Assembly: GCA_019916065.1 (NCBI GenBank)
Contig: CM034241.1
Span: 14,579,728-14,643,727, forward strand
Direction: 5' to 3'
Length of the DNA: 64,000 nt
DNA from: Vitellaria paradoxa
Lineage: Eukaryota; Streptophyta; Magnoliopsida; Ericales; Sapotaceae
Part shown: in pieces, positions 45,605 through 58,049 of the stretch
Layout: each line of letters starts with the position of its first letter
Position numbering within the stretch: position 1 is the first letter of the stretch
The notes under the pieces: model-generated
Seen by the model: the letters and a program-made list of their open reading frames with translations, nothing else
What the model was told of the DNA's origin: nothing
Databases searched by the model: none
Program-made: the position numbers and the translations under genes

Positions 45605-47670
45605 AAACCCTCCACCAACTTTAAATACAATCTCAATTTTAACAAATTTAGGGTGTAGATCAATTAAACTAAGTGGAAAAATAGGGTGTTTAAATTAGCT
45701 CGATTAAGTTTAACAAGTGAAAAAAAAAAAGTTTATATTTATTTCGATATATTTTGAGTTGAATTCAAACAATAATTCAGTCGAATTAATCTCAATCTAA
45801 ACTTAAATAATTTAATATTTTAATTATATTTATTAAATATTAATTTATTAAGTAAAAATATAATTAAATTTAATAATATAACAAGTTTAAAATAATTATT
45901 AAAATTATTTTTTTCTCATTCAAACTCAACCAAATCTATGATTAGTTTAAATTTAAGCAGGTCTCAAATAGCAAATTGTTTTATAACTAAATGTTTATAT
46001 ATTTATATGGTAGTTTGATTATTCATGGATGTTATTTTGGTTACTATTGATGAATGTTAATGTGTGTTTGGAGTATTAAATTTGGTTAAAATTTTTCATT
46101 TTTTAATTTATTAAAAATTTTCTAACATTCTTCACATAAAAATTTTCCAACTCTTTCTAATTTTTTTGTAATTTTTATCAACTTTATCTAATTTTTACCA
46201 ATTCTTATCAAAATTTTTTAATATTTTCAAATTTTTAAAGAATACATTAAACATTCAATAATCTAAAATTTATCTATTTTTGATTTGTTATTTATTTTTT
46301 TCCCCCAACATTTGGAACTCTCATCAATCAGTTAGCACCAAAATGGACGGGGTGACGTGTACATGTCAGCACCGGGGGAATCTTCCGGTGAAATGGATAG
46401 TGTGACGCGTACACGTAAGTACCATAGGATATCTTGTAGTAAAATGGATGGGGTGACGTGTACATGTTAGCACCGTAGGATATCTTCTGCTAAAATGTGG
46501 TCCGCTCAAATTGAAAAAAGTGGAAAAAGAAAAGCACAGCGTTTGTCCAGTTCTAAAACTGATTTACACGGTTAAAAAAATATATTAAATTTGATGTTCC
46601 TCTTATTTAAATTTGATATTTTTCTTAAATTAAATTAAATTAATTTTTAAATTTAAAATATGTTTTAAGTACAAATTTTTATTTACCAAATTAAATCAAA
46701 TCTATTATAAGAAAGGAATGTTTTCGACCGAAGTGTTTGTTTGTTTATTTTTTTTTTCCTTTGCTTGTGTTTTAAAGATTTTTGGACATAAAAATTAGTT
46801 TATTTTTAATCTAATTTTTATAACTTTTATTTTAGTGTCGCTACCTGCTATTTTTAGTGAAAATTTTTGTTTAGTAAAAGTTTATAAAAATTAAAAAAAA
46901 TTATAAATTTTATGTGTAGTAGTTTTTTCTTATAATATTGATAAATATTGGTGAGAAAATTTAAAAAAATAATGACAAAAATTTATGATTAATCAAACAG
47001 GACCTAACACTGAAAATGGACAGTTACGTCTAAAAGTCAATGTCAATTAACGGACCAAAATTAAGATATGGACAGACGCTGTACTTTTTCTTTTTTATTT
47101 TAATGGACCACATTTTAGCGAAAGACATTCTCATCACCCAAAAAATATATTTTTATTTGGACTAAAGGGAGCTAATATCGCCCTTTTTGATGTCATTTAA
47201 ATATTAAATTTAGATTATTAAATTAAAATTTAATAATTCAAATTTATTTATATATTTTTAATTTAAAAATATTTTAATAAGTTTAAATTATTAAATTTTA
47301 ATATGACAATTTTAAAACTTAATATCACAAAATTAATATTGCTAATTACCAAAAAAAATTAATATTGCTGTGGGATTTCAACATCTACTTTTTTATTTTT
47401 TGAGAGTATTTGATTGGTAAAAATTTAGTTAAAAAATATAATAAAAATATAAAAATTTTATATAAAAGTAATATGTGATAAAATTTAATTAAAAAATATA
47501 AAAAAATAATAATAATTAACAAATATTAATTAATTTTAATCAACTAAATATATTTTTACGGTAGAAAACATGTGCACGCGATGCCATACATTTCGGCGGG
47601 CTTTAGGTGTGCTATCAATTGTCAGACTGTCCACGCACACGCTTGACTAGCCCTTCCTCCGCGGCTTCAA
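45605..47670. repeat. Tandem repeat copy B (uninterrupted)
   Basis: About 2.06 kb, equal in order to the three pieces of copy A once the MULE and the carrier element are removed. Non-coding and AT-rich. Compared with copy A it lacks about 50 bp near 46,552, explained by deletion between short 'ttctaaaa' repeats. It serves as the empty site for both large insertions. Confidence 0.8.
46341..46492. repeat. Minisatellite of 51-bp units
   Basis: Units start 'aaatggacggggtgacgtgt' at 46,341, 46,391 and 46,442, with a partial unit at 46,493. Each holds 'gtgacgtgtacatgt.agcac' and 'aggatatctt'. Unusually GC-rich for this region. Copy A has the same units around the MULE. Confidence 0.85.
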
Positions 47671-47699
47671 TACGTGTATCTTTTAAAGATCATATTTGG

Positions 47700-47842
47700 T
47701 CTACAAAAATTTATCAAAATTTATTAATTTTTAATTATTTTTATATTTTTTTAATTAAATTTTAATACTTATCACTTTTATGTCAGATCTTTTCATCTTT
47801 ATTATATTTTTTAGTCAAATTTTTGCTAACTAAACGGGCCCT
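47700..47842. mobile_element. Short MITE-like element
   Basis: The left end 'catatttggtctacaaaaat' and the right end 'gctaactaaacgggccc' are imperfectly inverse around an AT-rich core ('ttaattttt' phrases). GGGCC(C)GTTTAG-type ends are common in plant MITEs. Target duplication not resolved. Confidence 0.4.
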
Positions 47843-47951
47843 AAATCATCCCAAGTAAATATGTTCTATTAAAAAGAAAAAAAACTAAAAAGTTAACCTT
47901 TAAAACTACCTAGTAACTAAAAAATTATTTTTTATTTAAAAAGAAAAAAAT

Positions 47952-48275
47952 TAGATGATATTTGGTTAATTTTCTATTTTTATTTTATGTGTTAAAAATC
48001 TCAAAATAAAGAAATAGAAAATACTCTATTTTCTTTAGTTTGACATTTTCTTTATTTTATTTTAAACTCCTAAAACAATTTTTTAGCTTTTTTTATTTTA
48101 TGTGTAAATTCATTTTTAATTTTCAAAAATAAATTTTGAAAACACAAGTAACCAAATGAATTTTGAACTGTTTTCTTCATTTTCAAGAGTATAAAATGAA
48201 AAATAAATTCAAAATAAAAAATAAAAAACAAAAACAAAAAATAAAAAATAGAAAAATAAACCAAATGACCCCTTA
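47952..48275. mobile_element. MITE with A/T-rich inverted ends
   Basis: The left end 'gatatttggttaattttcta' followed by 'tttttattttatgt' is inverse to the right end 'aaataaaaaatagaaaaata' followed by 'aaccaaatgac'. About 325 bp with no coding capacity; the ORF at 48,070-48,264 is a frame through it. Confidence 0.55.
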
Positions 48276-49810
48276 ACTTTTTAATAATTAGTTAATTTTT
48301 TAATAAATAACTACTAACTAACTATTAAAAAGTTAATTTTTTTTTTAACTTGCCAAGTTCAATCTCAGCAGCTTTTAATATTTTTTCAGAATACCTTGGT
48401 ATCGAGAAAGTATTTTTTTAATTATTTTTTATTCCAAAAATTCAATCTCAGTAGCCTCTTATATTTTTCCCAATGCCTTCGTGTCTAGAAAGTCTTCTTT
48501 CAATTCTTTTTCATTCCGTTTGGAATAGTAAATTTAATGAAATTTAATTTTACTCCGTAAGAATTTTTATTAAATTTTATGTTTAGAATTAAAACAAGTT
48601 AAATTTTATTTTATTTTATAAATTAAATTTTTAAAATTTCAATATTATTTTAAATTTAACTCAAAATAATAAAATTTTTAATAAGAATTTAATTATTTTT
48701 CTGAAATCATCTAAAAGTAGACAAATTTCCCTTCATATACTATATTTTTCATATTTTTTATTTTTTATTAGTATGATCAAATTTAACATTTATTTTAAAT
48801 CTATTCAATTCAATTCTTAAATTTAAGCATGTGTTACAAATGTAAAATTTTATTTATCAAATTAATTCTTTATTTGAAAATCAAATCAATTCTAAGTTAA
48901 AAATACTTTCATACGAAGTATTCATGAATTTTGGACCAATGCCCTCTCAAGTTGTTAATGGTAAAAAAAATGATTTTTGATAGCAAACATTAGATATTAA
49001 GATAAGTAAATAAATAAATATATATATATATATATTGTAATATTTTCGTTGGAGACAATTCTCCTTTTCTGATTAGTAATAATTAAAATTAATATTTTTA
49101 AAAAATTAAATATTAGATTACAGTAAATAAATTAATAAGATTTAAATATTAAAAGGGAAATATTAAATTAAAATATAAATATCTATGTATAATTATTTTA
49201 AAATTAAAAATATTTAAACTTAATTTTTTTTTTTCACGTGGTGCAGCCGAAATGAATAACTTTTTTTTTTTTCCCTCAAAAGAAACAATAGCATCACATT
49301 TATAAAAAGGTCCGCTCAAGATAATTAAGATAAATTAATGGTATTGAACTAAAAAAAAATCAGAAATTAAATCTTATTTATGAGGCATAACAAATTAATC
49401 TTACAAATTTGTTTTTATGAAAATCAAAATCAACAATCTAATTCAAAAATTAGTCTGCCAAATGAGGTTATATGAAACATACATGTACTAAACTCCTGAT
49501 GTGAGAGAAAGTTCTCAAAAAATTCATCCGACATCTTCTTGAATCTAAGTCCGAACTGTAAAGCAGCCAACCATGAAATATGCAACGATAACCAAAACAA
49601 AGCTTATAAATAAAATATGAAAGGTATATTCTACAAACAAGCAAGTCAAAGCACGTGTTTACTTACCAAATAAAAAAAAAAAAATTAAGCACGTGTTGTC
49701 AACCTACCAATAAAAGTACGAAGAAGATATCCGAGGGATATTCTGGAAACGTAAGCAAAAGTAGAAATAACGTTCTTCGAAGCTCCGCTAGAAGCAGAAG
49801 AAATCACTAA

Positions 49811-50053
49811 GGGCCGTTTGGCACCATTTAAAAAAAAAAAGAATTTTGCACCTACAAATGATAGGTTGCACATTAGCAGTTAGTCACGCATTTGGTAAAA
49901 ATTTATAAAAGTTAAAAAAATAATAAATTAGAAAAAATAGTAAATATTAGAAAAAATTAAAGAAGATTAATAAAAATTTTGTATTTGATAGAACAAATAA
50001 AAAAATTAATAAAAGTTATTTTTTAAGAATAAAAGTTAGTCAGACGGCCTCCA
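49811..50053. mobile_element. MITE-like element
   Basis: The left end 'gggccgtttggc' and right end 'gtcagacggcc' are inverse. The core is AT-rich with 'ataaaagttaa' phrases. Target duplication not clear. Confidence 0.45.
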
Positions 50054-51182
50054 TGATGATGAAAGAAGACAAAAAAAAAAAAAAAAGATAAACACATGTT
50101 ATTAAATTTAACGCTTAAAAAAAAAAAAAGAAACCACAAAATAACAACAAATAAATAAGCATTTGTTATTGACTTAAAAAATAAAATCACAAATAAGATA
50201 TAGCTACTGATATTCTACAAATGGGACTTTTTGTTTTATTTACTATTTAACTATAGTTTTGTCATAAATTATTGGATACATATGGTTACTATTGTGCTGT
50301 AATTTAATTTAACGTTATCTTTTCAATGCTAATGTTTTGACATTATTAATTTTTTTTCCAAAACTCAGATGAAATTTCATAGGTTCCGGCAAAAATCTTT
50401 CATAAGTATTTGTTTTCTTAAATATATATATCTTCTTTTGATGGTTGATTTGGTTAAAAATAAAAAATAATCGTTTTTGGTTTTTTTTTTTTAATTTGTT
50501 GTCATCTTATATGGTTTTTAATTTATCAAAATTTGACTTTTTTAGATTCTATCAAATTTTGATTTTTTTAAAAGAAATTGTAAAGCATGTTAATTATATT
50601 TGTAAAAAAAAAAAATCAAAAACTTTCGTTTAAGTAAAAACTATTCGTTTAGATAAAAAAAAATAATTTTTTTAATTTTTTTCTAACTTTTGTTCAAACA
50701 AACGTGAATTTTTTTAATTTTTTTACGAATATAATTAACACTTAAAAATTATAACTTTTTAAAAAATTAAATTTTGATGAAAAAACATATAAAAAACAAA
50801 AAAAAAATAAAATGCCTTTTTTCTATTTATAACCAAACAAAAGCTGAACTCATAAAACTTAAATATTCTTCTTATCCTATATCAAAACAAAATTAAACAA
50901 AGAATCAAAGATAAAGCTTTAGTTATTTTAGGAGTATGAAATCTTCATCACTAGAAAACAAGTTAAGGGGACACAGGAACCATTCAACTGCCTTAAGATA
51001 GTAGTCCATTAATATTTTAGACGATCATTTAAAGTGGTTGTGGTGGTCGTCAATTTGATTATAAAATTGATCCTGAAATTTCCTTCTGCACTCTCAGCTC
51101 TCATTTTCCCTCTTCTCTCTCCTCTCTTTCTCTCCCCCCCTCTGCATATGGCGTCCTAACCTCACTCTCCATCCTCCTTGAT

Positions 51183-52640
51183 GTAATGACTCAAAATTTT
51201 AAATTTAAGTAGATTCATAATTTTGGACATAAGTATGTTAAAATGAAGGATAAATGTGATTAATTGGGTTAAATAATACACTCAATTGGGCTAAGTTTGA
51301 AGGTTTTAGGTTAAGATATAAAAACTTCACATGGTCAAGGGTAGCTTGCTTGGGTGCATGAGGGTGCTTGCCCGAGCAAACAGAGGAAGGGGTGAGCACG
51401 TGAATAAAGGGGTGGGTGTACGGAGATAAAACTTGTGTGCCTAGAGTGGATTGACACCCAATTGATTGTTAGTTTGTGTTCTTTTACGCCATGAGTGGAT
51501 TTTGTTGGCCATTTCAGGCTCAAAACTAAGGGGAGAGGGATAATAGAGGGAGGGGAGTAGGCTTGTCTGCCTTCTTCTCAAAGGTTCTTGGTGCATATAT
51601 ATGTTTATACCATGTGGGGTATATTGGTATTAGTAGTCTAGGTAGACGAGATAGAGAGCTGAAAACGGAGAAAAAATAACGATCGGTCAATGCATCAGCC
51701 TTTAACCATTTTGAAATTAACTTTAATGAAATTAGATTCGTTTTGAACATAATGCCTTTAGGGCACCTTCATCCCTCACCCTTGCTTCTGATTTATATAA
51801 GGCATTTCTCTTGTGCGAGGTCTCACCAATTGAAAGTGATTTGAGCAACTTCTTTGATGACTTATTTTAATATAAGAATAAACAGTTTGAGCGTATGGGA
51901 CCTACAAGGTTTTTGACATTTACTGGTAAAGGCCACCAAGCTACTACCTTCTCATTTCCTCTTCGTTGTCCATTTTGTTCTATAAAATGCATTTTTGTCC
52001 TAAACTTTGGATAAAAATGATTTAAAAAGGAATTTTCATAAAGTCTAAGGTTGTTTTAACCCAATAAACAAGAATTATATGATTTGAGTACAAGATTTAG
52101 CTATTTGGTGAATGCTTATTTTAAATGGAATTTGTTTTTATGTTGTGATGTTTAAAGATATGATAACCTGAACTTGTTGTGGTCACTATAAGGTGTCAAG
52201 GATTTTGATTATGACATTGTGACTCATTATCAATATATTGTTATAATTATAAAATGATGATTACGAATAAGACATGATAAAGAAAGTGGAAAGAAAGGAA
52301 ATGATGTTATTGATTGATGTTGATGAGTTATATAAAGAAAATGTTGAGCTAATAATAACTGAGACGAATGAAAAGTGAATGATAGTGTGATTATGGGGTT
52401 GGTAGATACTGGTAAAATAGGGAGGGAATAGAGACTATCCTTGGGTTGAAATACCTTAAACTTGTGCAAGAGTTGATCTTCATCCCAGTAGGTTATTAGC
52501 CTACAATATAACGATTATCTAGCTAGTCGTGGCCTTTGAGTGTTGACCCAAAAACGATCACATTGGTAGTATTCACCTAAGGATATGATGTGATGATGTG
52601 AAAATGGTAAAGAAATGAAAGAAATATAATAAATAGACAT
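51183..52640 (+). mobile_element. LTR fragment, same family as 1-961
   Basis: Begins 'tgtaatgactcaaaatttta', a typical LTR start, and at 52,410-52,520 carries the block shared with 1-120 and with about 54,130-54,240 inverted ('actatccttgggttgaaata', 'cttgtgcaagagttg', 'cagtaggttattagcctaca'). The characteristic 'gggacgtgaca' end is missing, so it is truncated on the right. Confidence 0.55.
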
Positions 52641-53352
52641 TGAAGGATGTCAACGGGGCAAGTTGTGCTCTATTTCTTTTCAGATATTACCCTTTTCTGA
52701 AATGGTTGTGCTCTGTTCTAAGAATATTAGTTTTCTTTTTTTTTTAATTATTTTTTTCAGGTATTTCGTTGGTAACATATATTGGGTTTGAAACTTATTT
52801 TTGCAAAACATTGGAGGTTATCCTTGGACAAACTTTCAACATAGTGAAAATCAATCATCATAAAAGAGTAATATAATACAAATTCTTGTCTACAAGATTG
52901 TTAGTAAAAAGAATAGCTAATTAAAAAAGTTGAAGTGATGCAAAGAGACTAGAATCAGATTTTTTGGATTTGTATATGCTATTGTAGTGCTCAACTTCTC
53001 TTATAGAATAGCTAGCTATCAAGTCCAGGAATTAAAAAAGTGTCTTGCTTCCAATTTTGTTATACTCATTTTACTGACAATTCTCACTATTGTGTAGTGT
53101 AAGACAATATTGTGATACAGCAATGAATGTTTTTTGTGGTTTGTCTTAATCTTATTTTGGTAACTTTTATTGCTTAACCCGAGGGTTACATGATATATTT
53201 TACCTTAGTTAGGATGTTGGTTGTTGCATTTAACATGAAGATAATTACTTGTGAATTATTTTCTTGTTTCAGTACAAGTTTCCTTAGTGTTTCGATCATT
53301 ACCTATTAGTAATTTGAATTTACATGGAAGTGAACAGGGTTTTTATCATTTT
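52641..53352. other. Unassigned stretch, no gene seen
   Basis: No open frame with recognisable content. Less AT-extreme than its neighbours, possibly intron or UTR-like single-copy DNA. Confidence 0.4.
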
Positions 53353-55857
53353 TGTCACGCCCTGGATCTCGTGACCTTGGGGGTGTGTGAATAAACATAC
53401 AAACTATACAAACAGTATCATTTCCCTATTCAGAGCATTATAATTACCCTAGAGTAACATGCATAATAAGTAACAATAATAATAAAATAAACCAAGCCTC
53501 GGCTTAGATAGGCTACCAAGTTCTAACATATCTCATAAAAATAAATAAACATAGGCCTTGTGAGTTTTATAACCCAATCGAATAATCTCCTAAATTTAAA
53601 TAATATTGTAGTCCTGAATAATATTACACTTAAGCAATTAAAAAAGTAAATGTCTGCAACTGTTATGCAACTCCTAGCTTAATTCAATGTCCACCTAGAT
53701 CTTTAGGTCCTGGACTTAAAGCAAAGTCTGTAGGGATGTGAGCACCAACCACTCGTGCTCATGATGCATTATACCAACATATATAATATGTAAGGCAAAA
53801 ACATGCAGTATAATTATCACAAATAAATCAATATCTTTAACTTAATTATAATGATTTTTCAATAACAAGTATCAACATAATCAAATAGGTGAATAATATC
53901 TTACAACATCATTATAATACAACATTTAAATTTAAGTACCAATCATCATTATAAATCTCAATATTTAATCTAATTATTATAATTCTTAACATCATCTTCG
54001 TTGTTTTTCAATTTTTATTTCCATTTAAATCCATGAGTGGGTACAATCAACATCGTCATTTAGAGTCATAATTAGCCACAATATACATTATCATTAAGAG
54101 TCATGATTAGCCATAACATACGTCGTCGTTAAGGGTCAAAATTAATCACAATACACGTCATGTTATAGGCAACTAACCTACCAGCATGAATACCAATCCC
54201 TGCACGAGTTTCAGATCTTTTAACCCTAGGGTAATCTCTGTACTCTTCTTATTCTCTTGTACCTTCCATCTCCATGTCACAATATTAATTTCAATGTCAT
54301 TTTATCGCATTTACAATTCTCATAATCGTTGTTATATATTCACCATCTCAAACTTTCAAATAACAACATATAACTACATTCCAATCAATTCCAAATTTTC
54401 AATTCTTAACAACAACAATACTTTAAAATTCATCATTTTGTTCTCTTTCCACTTCTCTTAGTCAAAGTTTTATTCATGTATCATCATTTGTCATCAAGAT
54501 TTCTAATATTCCAAATTCATCATAGTATTCACGCATCATCAAATCACAAATTAAATAACAAATAATTTCATTTCATATCATTAAACACATTCTCAAGATC
54601 ACAAAATTAAACCTACTAGATGAATTTAAATATCATGCAAAAGTAAACTTATGGTGAAAAGACCAAACAAAACTAAGTTAGAAAATTGAACAAGGGTCGG
54701 CGGGCGCCCAACTGTGTTTCCTTTTGTGTGTACAAGATGGTGGGGGCTCAACAAACTTTCATCCCGTGCCCCCAAGATGGCGGGTACCCATCGGACTTTC
54801 TTCTCAGGTGCTTGACAATGATCTAATATGATCTCTTGTTTTATCTCTCCTACTGGTTTTCGTTTTCATTTTTCATAAATCCACATTTTAACTAAAAAAT
54901 TTAGAGATTCATGTTTCCATTCATACCACATAACTTACACGAACTAAATAGCACTTAAGGTTTAAGTTCTTATCACACATTACTCAAGTTTTGGAATGTT
55001 AACAACTTCCTCTCAGTAAGCATATGCAAACATATATATTAACATATAACTTAACTTTCTCCAACAATATATGCTTCTAATCTTCAAACAAACTCAACAA
55101 CAAATAACAAATAGTTTCTATATGCTACATATGTAGGTAAAATGTAGGTAACTCCCTACCTCAAATGAAGAAATGAAGGAAAATAGTAAGTTGAGCAAAG
55201 ATTGCAACTTCACCGACAAGCCTAAAAAAATTTGAGTAGACCATCTATCCAAACAGTTAATCGTAATGACAAATCGATTGCACACACATGTTCAATATAG
55301 ATTTATTTTTATTCCTACAAAATTAATTTGAGATCGACTAAGGTTTGAGATACTCACCAAGCTTTGGTTTCTTTCTGCTCTTCCCGATTCCTTCCTTCTT
55401 CTCTCATACCAAACTCTCTCTATTCAAACACACATACATATATACACATATATACCTGGAGGCCAAGCATTCTATAGTAAGCTACCTCCTCTCTTCTATA
55501 ATCCTCCCATTATCATAGCTTGAAAGTTTAAGTTGGAAAGACCGTAATGGAAATCCAATTGACCAAAAGCAGAATTTGACTCAGCAAAACCTCGGGCACC
55601 CGACCCTTCTTAGGCATGTGCCCGCAAAAGACTCCTCCCATGTGCCTATCAACGCGTGCGCCAGAGGAAAGTTCTTCTCATGTACCTGGGACCTCTCCTC
55701 CTTGTTGGGCCAGTTGTGTATCTTTCACAACTTTGGCCCAATTCCTCTCCAACCTATTTCATTTTACATACAAATTAAGCGCAAGACTTTCAAACTTGGT
55801 CCAAACATATTTCTAACAATTACAAGATTATAAAATAAAAATTTTTGGGCTATCACA
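53353..55857 (-). mobile_element. Candidate solo LTR, about 2.5 kb
   Basis: On the minus strand it begins (t)gtgatagcccaaaaattt and ends gatccagggcgtgaca. ATTTT lies directly before it (53,348-53,352) and again at 55,857-55,861, a candidate 5-bp target duplication. There is no internal domain, gag or pol. Inside, 55,340-55,480 (pyrimidine-rich, 'cttctctcataccaaactct') resembles an LTR promoter/leader part, and 53,730-53,755 and 54,165-54,230 are shared with the other two family members. A solo LTR formed by recombination is the simplest reading. Confidence 0.6.
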
Positions 55858-55952
55858 TTTTCCTTGCAATATATACCAGTTATGAATTATTTAGGTCTTT
55901 TTTTTTCTTAACGTTTTATATTGCAAGGAAAATGTGATAGCCCAAAAATTTT
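55838..55952. repeat. 36-bp perfect inverted repeat spanning an LTR/flank junction
   Basis: Arm 55,838-55,873 and arm 55,917-55,952 are exact reverse complements, with a 43-base loop. Each arm contains the first bases of the LTR plus adjoining flank ('attttccttgcaatata'). The inserted arm is bordered by 'ttcttaac' at 55,905-55,912 and 55,951-55,958. Confidence 0.92.
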
Positions 55953-56395
55953 CTTAACAGCATCTTTATGAAATTCACCACATTTTCCCTAAGCTGGGCA
56001 TGACAATCAACATTATGAAATGATTAAATAATTTTGTAAATGCTACGCACTTCATTTTATATCATCAATTGGATTCAACTTGCAAAAATGAAGCTAACTT
56101 TTGACTATTGTTCTTTGTAGGAATAGTTGTGGTGACAAGAGAGTCAAGGGACATACATTAACTATTTTTCTTGGCTCCTAATATAACAATAGTAGCTTAT
56201 TCTTCTAATATTCAAATTTTATATCTAGTAGCGGTATTTGCTAAGAAATATTTACGATGCAAGAATTTCATATTATGCTTATGATTCTCATTTTAAATGT
56301 AAATTGTTAACGTTTCTTTTTTTGGTAAAGACAATCTCTCCTTTGAAATATAAAACGTTAAGCTACTTTTTCACTTGGTAAAACTCTAGAACTCA

Positions 56396-56426
56396 GCACG
56401 TGCGTTGCACGTGCCTCTTCCACTAG
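56396..56426 (+). mobile_element. Helitron-type 3' terminus
   Basis: 'gcacgtgc gtt gcacgtgc' folds into a hairpin (56,396-56,414), followed eight bases later by CTAG (56,423-56,426) and then T. That is the Helitron 3' end pattern: hairpin, short spacer, CTRR, insertion before T. No Rep/helicase gene is seen upstream and the 5' TC end was not found, so any element would be non-autonomous. Confidence 0.55.
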
Positions 56427-56450
56427 TGTGTGTGTGTGTGTATATATATG

Positions 56451-56923
56451 ATTAAATTACACTTACCTCCCTTTAACATTTGGGTAATTACATTTAGTAC
56501 ATATAATATTTCAAAGTTACACTTATCTCCTTCTATTTTGAAATATTAATAATATTTACCCCATTCCAATAAAATTATTCACTAAAATTTAATATAAAAT
56601 GTCAAAATAACTAAAATTTTAGATTTTTTTTTACTTACCCCTCCCCTTCTCACATCTCGTTAGTTTTCGTTAAAAAAATTCTCAAAAATGTTTTTTTTAA
56701 CTTATTTTTACTTCTTTTTTGGGTTTTTGTATACAAAACTGACAAAAATGTGAGAGTGTGGGATAAAATAGAAAAAATACCTAAATTTTAGTTATTTTAA
56801 TATTTTATGTTAATTAAGTTTTAACAACTTTTTAAAATAAAGAAGGTAAGTGTAACTTTTAAATGTTGTAAGTGATAAGCGTAATTACTTAAATGTTAAG
56901 GGGAGGTAGGTGTAATTTACCCC
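56451..56923. mobile_element. MITE with long inverted ends (copy 1)
   Basis: The left end 'aaattacacttacctccctt' then 'taacatttgggtaattac' is inverse to the right end 'gtaattacttaaatgttaag' then 'gggaggtaggtgtaattta'. Sub-terminal parts also pair ('gacaaaaatgtgagagtg' against 'cacatctcgttagttttcg'), so the whole element can fold. Flanked by TA-rich DNA. Confidence 0.8.
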
Positions 56924-58049
56924 ATATATATATAGTATTGAAAGAAAGTTTTACAATATTCATCCTAATATATTAAAAATGAAGGGAACATTTTTAATGC
57001 CTTTTGCTTAAAAGTAAGGTGGACAAGAATGTAATTACACAAATAAATCCGAACTTAATTTATAAATATAAAACTTTTACCCCTTTATAACTTTTAATCT
57101 TAATAGTAGCTCCTTATAATAAAAGATACTATATGTAACAAAAGAAAACAATATTCATATATAGTTCAAAGATAGTTCTCCCAATTAATCTTTTCTTCAG
57201 CTGTGGTATACCACTTTTAGCAATGTGTTATATATTTGATATTTCATATCACTTCTTAGCTGACCTATCAAAAATCTATACAATAAAACTCAACACATTT
57301 CAAAAATATCCCTCTCAAAAACTAAAATCCAAATGCTGAGATTGAGTGTTATTCTTTAACGAATGGTTAAAATCTTTACAAACCAAAACTTTTCCTCAAA
57401 TGCCTGTCTAGCCTTTGGGTCACTTGATATTCTGATAGACAATTAAGTTAAACTTAATGATAATATCTAAATAATTGCATTGAGAAAGACAAAAATTTTG
57501 CTTCTCAGGAGTAATACAATGAAAAGAGAATTTATTTTGAGTTTTTGAAAAAGGACAATGTGCTAACATATTTCAATTTTAAATACGTGCAACACAACAT
57601 ATTTTAAAAATATTCCTCTTACAAACTAAAATCCAAAAGCTAAGATTGAGTTTTATTTTTCAATGAATGGTTGAGATCTTTTACAAACTAAAGTTTTCTC
57701 TCAAACTCCTACCTAGTCTTTTGGTCAATTCATATTCTAATAGACCATTTAGTTGAACTTATTGATAATATCTGAAGAGTTACATTAAGAAAGACAAAAA
57801 TTTTACTTCTCAAGAATAACACAATGAAAATGAAATTTATTTTTGGTTTTTGAAAAGAAAAAATATGCTAACACATTTCAATTTCAAATGTGTATATATT
57901 CTATTTTTGTTGAGAAGTATCATGGGCACAAGTTATTCGCTAGTTGTCTATATCAGATGACATTCTTCTCTAAGACCTTCTATCTTCCACCTTGCATCCT
58001 ATCATCGTTTTTAGACTACAAAGACAACATTATTTATTTTTATTTTTTT

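Larger units (their letters stand above)
47671..51182. other. AT-rich region with several MITE-like blocks, no gene
   Basis: Apart from the MITEs listed separately, I see A/T homopolymers, an (AT)n at 49,017-49,036 and a pyrimidine-rich stretch at 51,090-51,145 ('ctcttctctctcctctcttt'). No protein family recognised. Confidence 0.5.
55959..58049. repeat. Segmental duplication, copy 1
   Basis: Matches 59,329-61,415 at a nearly constant offset of 3,370 bases, from 'catctttatgaa' to 'atttatttttatttttttt'. It contains a Helitron-like terminus, a MITE, and two related blocks of about 240 bases (from about 57,290 and 57,590; 'aaaatccaaa.gct.agattg', 'gaatggtt.a.atctttacaaa', 'cttctca.gaataatacaatg') that form an older tandem duplication. 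No gene. Confidence 0.85.
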
